Shown here: positions 14,852-17,545 of the stretch, piece by piece | Layout of the letters: every line of letters begins with the position of its first letter | Numbering within the stretch: the first letter of the stretch is position 1 | Assembly (NCBI GenBank): GCA_934101345.1 | Contig: CAKOQV010000021.1 | Span: 1 to 17,545 of the forward strand | Length of the DNA: 17,545 nt | Source of the DNA: an uncultured Bacilli bacterium | GTDB lineage: Bacteria > Bacillota_I > Bacilli_A > RF39 > UBA660 | Reading direction: 5' to 3' | Notes under the pieces: model-generated | Database searches by the model: none | What the model saw: the letters and a program-made list of their open reading frames with translations, nothing else | What the model was told of the DNA's origin: nothing | Made by a program: the position numbers and the translations under genes

Positions 14852-15779
14852 AATTGTCATTGCATTAGGTGGAAATGCTTTAGGTAAGACTCCTAGCGAA
14901 CAACTTAGTCTTTTATCTAATGTAGCAAAAATTATCGTTGAACTTATTAAAGATGGTAATGAAATTGTTCTTACACATGGAAATGGCCCTCAAGTAGGAC
15001 AAATAGCTCTTGCTATGGAGTATGCTTCAAATGGTGAAGCGGGAACTCCTAGTATGCCATTTCCTGAATGTGGAAGTATGAGTCAAGGTTATATAGGATA
15101 CCATATGCAACAATCTATCTTAAATGAATTAGATAGACAAGGTGTAAAAAAAGAATGCGTATCCTTGATAACACAAGTCCTTGTGGATAGTAATGATAGT
15201 GCTTTTCAAAATCCAACTAAGCCTATTGGAATGTTCTATAGTAAGGAGAAAGCTATGGAAATTGAAAAAGAAAAAAGCTATGTATTTACTGAAGATGCAG
15301 GACGTGGTTATAGGAGAGTTGTACCTTCTCCAATTCCTAAAAAAATCATTGAGAAAGATTCTATTACAAGTCTTCTTGATAATGGTACTATTGTTATAGC
15401 TGTTGGTGGTGGTGGTATACCAGTAATTAATAGTGGTAATGGATTAAAAGGAGTAGAGGCTGTTATTGATAAAGATAGATCTGGTGCTTTACTAGCTAGA
15501 GAAATCAATGCTGATACTTTCTTAATACTAACTGCTGTTGATAAAGTATGCTTAAACTATAATACAGATAATGAAATAATGCTAGATTCACTTACGAAAG
15601 AAGAGGCAGAAAAGTATATAGAGGAAGGACAATTTGCTAAAGGAAGTATGCTTCCTAAGGTAGAGGCCTGTCTTGATTTTATTGGAGAATCTACTTCAAG
15701 AAAAGCAATTATCAGTTCATTATCTAAAGCTAAAGAAGCAATAGATGGAAAAACAGGTACAGTCATAAAAAGGAGGTAA
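14844..15779 (+). CDS. arcC: Carbamate kinase
   Basis: A 311-aa cytoplasmic kinase of the amino acid kinase fold, the normal length. It transfers phosphate from carbamoyl phosphate to ADP, giving the ATP yield of arginine fermentation. Family segments are all present: ALGGNAL at the N-terminus, [62 protein letters not shown] and [12 protein letters not shown]. The ATG lies within the last codons of the fused ArcA-ArcB gene (eight-base overlap), with GAGGGAAG just upstream, so the two proteins are probably made in a coupled manner. It is followed within nine bases by the transporter gene, whose ribosome site overlaps the arcC stop codon. Confidence 0.97.
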   Translation: MSRIVIALGGNALGKTPSEQLSLLSNVAKIIVELIKDGNEIVLTHGNGPQVGQIALAMEYASNGEAGTPSMPFPECGSMSQGYIGYHMQQSILNELDRQGVKKECVSLITQVLVDSNDSAFQNPTKPIGMFYSKEKAMEIEKEKSYVFTEDAGRGYRRVVPSPIPKKIIEKDSITSLLDNGTIVIAVGGGGIPVINSGNGLKGVEAVIDKDRSGALLAREINADTFLILTAVDKVCLNYNTDNEIMLDSLTKEEAEKYIEEGQFAKGSMLPKVEACLDFIGESTSRKAIISSLSKAKEAIDGKTGTVIKRR

Positions 15780-15788
15780 GTATTAAAA

Positions 15789-17261
15789 ATGGCTAAAAAA
15801 AGAAAAAAGGTACTTCTTTCGTCATTTTCTATTATCTTAATACTAATATTTATTTTAGGAATAGTATCGCATTTATTACCTAATGCAAAATTTGTTGGTG
15901 AAGAAATAGTAAATGGAAGTGGTACTGTAGGTGCTAAATTATCACAAATATTAATGGCACCAATACTAGGCTTTGAAGATGCTATTGATATTGCAATTTT
16001 CATAATGATGCTAGGAGGTTTACTTAAGGTTATTGATAAAACTGGTGCTTTAGAAGCAGGTATTAAAGCATTAGTTCAAAAATTAAAAGGAAGAGAAATA
16101 TTATTAATTCCAATATTAATGTTTATATTCTCAATTTGTGGAACAACTTATGGTATGCTTGAAGAAACAGTAGGATTTTATGCATTACTTGCTGCTACAA
16201 TGATGGCTGCGGGTATGGATCCACTTGTTGGTTCTGCTGTTATCTTATTAGGGGCAGGTTCAGGATGCTTAGGATCTACAATTAACCCATTTGCTACTGG
16301 TGTTGCTATTAGTGCACTTCCAGAGTCTATTAAAGCTAATCAAGGTGTAGTAATTCTAATTGCGGTATTCCTATGGCTTACTACTTATGCAATTTGTACT
16401 TTCTTTGTAGTAAGATACGCTAAGAAAGTAAAGAAAGACAAAGGTTCTACATTCTTATCTTTAAGAGAACAAAAAGCTGCTGAAAGAAAATATGGTAGTT
16501 TTGAAGAACACGAAGAAAATAGTAAGAAAGAACAAGAAAAAGTTGTATTAACTGGTAAGCAAAAAGTTACTTTAATATTATTTGGATTAACATTCCTTGT
16601 AATGATTATTGGATTTATCCCTTGGGGTGAATTTGGTGTAACTATATTTGATAAATTTACTGGATGGCTTACTGGCGCATCACTTGGTAATTGGTGGTTC
16701 TATGAAGCTGCTTTATGGTTCTTAATAATGTCAATTGTTATTGCTATTATTAATAAATTTGGAGAAAAAGGTTTCGTTGATACATTTGTTGATGGTGCTG
16801 ATGATATGATAGGCGTTATACTTATAATTGCAGTTGCTAGAGGTGCTAGTGTTCTTATGAAACAGACATATCTAGATAACTATATTATATATAATGCTGC
16901 GAATATATTATCTAAGGTACCTCAATTGGCATTTATACCACTTAACTATATATTACATATAGTATTATCTATATTAGTTCCATCATCATCTGGACTTGCT
17001 ACATTATCTACACCAATTATTGCTCCTTTAGCAGCACAACTTGGTTATAATGTGGAAGTTACTGTTATGACTTTAGTATCTGCAAATGGATTAGTTAACT
17101 TAATTACTCCAACTTGTGGTGCTATTATGGGCGGACTTGCGCTTGCTAAAGTAGAATATTCTACTTGGTTTAGATGGGCATTAAAAGTAGTTTTAACTAT
17201 AGCTGTAGCTAATATATTTATATTATGTTTATTCTCACTTATATTACAAGTGGCTCATTAG
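15789..17261 (+). CDS. YfcC/ArcD-type membrane transporter, probable arginine/ornithine exchanger
   Basis: A 490-aa polytopic membrane protein of the YfcC (C4-dicarboxylate anaerobic carrier, PF03606) family, with about twelve helices. A charged cytoplasmic loop at about 210-255 (REQKAAERKYGSFEEHEEN) splits two halves. Each half has the characteristic pseudo-symmetric motif: GAGSGCLGSTINPFATG in the first and VPSSSGLATLSTPIIAPLA plus LITPTCGAIMGGLALA in the second. Relatives in streptococcal arginine deiminase operons act as arginine-ornithine antiporters. Its place directly after arcC supports that role here, though sequence alone does not fix substrate. The ribosome site AAAAGGAGG (15768-15776) overlaps the arcC stop, with a somewhat long 12-base spacing to ATG 15789. 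The operon ends in a strong terminator. Confidence 0.88.
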   Translation: MAKKRKKVLLSSFSIILILIFILGIVSHLLPNAKFVGEEIVNGSGTVGAKLSQILMAPILGFEDAIDIAIFIMMLGGLLKVIDKTGALEAGIKALVQKLKGREILLIPILMFIFSICGTTYGMLEETVGFYALLAATMMAAGMDPLVGSAVILLGAGSGCLGSTINPFATGVAISALPESIKANQGVVILIAVFLWLTTYAICTFFVVRYAKKVKKDKGSTFLSLREQKAAERKYGSFEEHEENSKKEQEKVVLTGKQKVTLILFGLTFLVMIIGFIPWGEFGVTIFDKFTGWLTGASLGNWWFYEAALWFLIMSIVIAIINKFGEKGFVDTFVDGADDMIGVILIIAVARGASVLMKQTYLDNYIIYNAANILSKVPQLAFIPLNYILHIVLSILVPSSSGLATLSTPIIAPLAAQLGYNVEVTVMTLVSANGLVNLITPTCGAIMGGLALAKVEYSTWFRWALKVVLTIAVANIFILCLFSLILQVAH

Positions 17262-17267
17262 TTAAAT

Positions 17268-17304
17268 AAAAAGCAATCTCATAAAAAAAGAGATTGTTTT
17301 TATA
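17268..17304 (+). terminator. Rho-independent terminator of the arginine deiminase operon
   Basis: AAAAAGCAATCTC (17268-17280) pairs with GAGATTGTTTTT (17290-17301) with one G-T pair, a 9-base A-rich loop and T-rich right arm. The A-run on the left makes it potentially bidirectional. Confidence 0.85.
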
Positions 17305-17313
17305 TACATAATT

Positions 17314-17437
17314 ATTTTTGAAGGCTATAAGGCTTCAAAAATCTAGTTAAAGACTTATGGCTTTAACTAGCAGTGAACAACGAAGTGTGAACTGTTAAAG
17401 CTAGAACTAATAAAAGTATTTAGTTCTTTTTCTTTTT
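17314..17437 (+). ncRNA. Candidate small structured RNA: three end-to-end hairpins plus terminator
   Basis: Hairpin one pairs ATTTTTGAAG (17314-17323) with CTTCAAAAAT (17333-17342). Hairpin two pairs CTAGTTAAAG (17343-17352) with CTTTAACTAG (17361-17370). Hairpin three (17371-17394) pairs CAGT with ACTG and ACA with TGT, separated by a tandem GA/GA internal loop. The three follow one another with no base between. A rho-independent terminator comes next (17403-17437). I find no convincing promoter, so it could be a processed tail from arcD read-through. TTAAAG at 17395-17400 could compete for the right arm of hairpin two. It does not match an RNA family I recognise; a dispersed palindromic repeat is the alternative. 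Confidence 0.45.
17403..17437 (+). terminator. Rho-independent terminator of the candidate RNA
   Basis: AGAACTAA (17403-17410) pairs perfectly with TTAGTTCT (17420-17427) across a 9-base loop, followed by TTTTCTTTTT. Confidence 0.8.
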
Positions 17438-17438
17438 G

Positions 17439-17447
17439 TGGTAAAAT
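17439..17447 (+). promoter_or_regulatory. Extended -10 promoter for the last gene
   Basis: TGG followed by TAAAAT (17442-17447), placed just after the terminator and 22 bases before the next ATG. The -35 region is weak. Confidence 0.5.
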
Positions 17448-17469
17448 ACTAATAGTGCAGGTGATTATT

Positions 17470-17545
17470 ATGTATTATAAAATTAGTCATGGTAGTGTTA
17501 CTCTTGGTAATAATACAGTACTTGAAGATATTAATTTTTGTGTTA
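17470..17545 (+). CDS. ABC-type ATPase, N-terminal fragment (runs off the window)
   Basis: Only 25 codons are visible: MYYKISHGSVTLGNNTVL followed by EDINFCV. The pattern 'x-I-x-x-G-S-V-T-L-G-x-x-T-V-L-E-D-I-N-F' is that of the first beta strands of an ABC ATPase just before the Walker A loop, which would lie outside the window. AGGTGAT (17459-17465) precedes the ATG by four bases. The subfamily cannot be fixed; an ABC-F translation factor or a transporter ATPase are both possible. It is transcribed from its own promoter, separate from the arginine genes. Confidence 0.6.
   Translation, partial: MYYKISHGSVTLGNNTVLEDINFCV

Noticed and set aside
15181..15399. Second + strand frame inside carbamate kinase, and similar frames at 625-834 and 5283-5468
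   Set aside because: They are out-of-frame shadows of well conserved genes, Leu/Ile/Lys-rich, without start signals.
1..17545. CRISPR arrays, insertion sequences, tRNA or rRNA genes
   Set aside because: I looked for regularly spaced direct repeats, transposase-like frames with terminal inverted repeats, and tRNA cloverleaf signatures and found none.

Overview
The window reads as the chromosome of a very AT-rich, low-GC Gram-positive anaerobe (Bacillota). It is probably a gut Bacilli lineage near Erysipelotrichia or the RF39-like 'Tenericutes' that keep a cell wall. This is inference from AT-rich codon use (TTA, AGA, AAT, ATT dominate), Bacillota-type PerR and RpoC sequences, murein genes, rubrerythrin, and an arginine deiminase pathway. 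Every gene found is on the + strand. Tryptophan is read from TGG only, so the code looks standard, although none of the 15 complete stop codons is TGA.

Layout. (1) 1-1418 is the 3' end of rpoC, closed by a terminator and followed by a small unknown gene (1489-1860). (2) 1861-2145 is non-coding, with two abutting hairpins, and leads into an unknown 205-aa protein (2146-2763). (3) 2909-5611 is one reading frame carrying a complete MurD followed by a complete MurC. (4) 5646-6613 is an oxidative-stress unit: a consensus-like promoter, a Per/Fur-type operator, perR, and a rubrerythrin gene overlapping perR by one base. (5) 6671-9989 holds three membrane-protein genes (TspO/MBR, a DUF975 plus CmpB-like protein, a family 2 glycosyltransferase), each with its own terminator and with strong dyad symmetries near two of the starts. 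(6) 9990-10206 is a structured intergenic region ahead of a polar amino acid ABC importer (lipoprotein, permease, ATPase; 10207-12376). (7) 12456-17304 is an arginine deiminase operon in which arginine deiminase and ornithine carbamoyltransferase are fused into one 775-aa protein, followed by carbamate kinase and a YfcC/ArcD-type exchanger. (8) 17314-17437 is a row of three end-to-end hairpins plus a terminator, a candidate small RNA, followed by the first 25 codons of an ABC ATPase.

How the genes work together. The ABC importer (probably for arginine or a related amino acid) and the exchanger would supply arginine. The fused enzyme converts it through citrulline to ornithine and carbamoyl phosphate, carbamate kinase makes ATP, and the exchanger can swap ornithine for arginine. 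PerR would sense peroxide and control its own gene together with rubrerythrin. MurD-MurC performs two consecutive steps of peptidoglycan precursor synthesis.

The most notable points are the two enzyme fusions of consecutive pathway steps (MurD-MurC and deiminase-carbamoyltransferase) and a recurring intergenic architecture of abutting hairpins with a mismatch just below the apex, seen at three places with unrelated sequences. No mobile elements, CRISPR arrays, tRNAs or rRNAs were seen.
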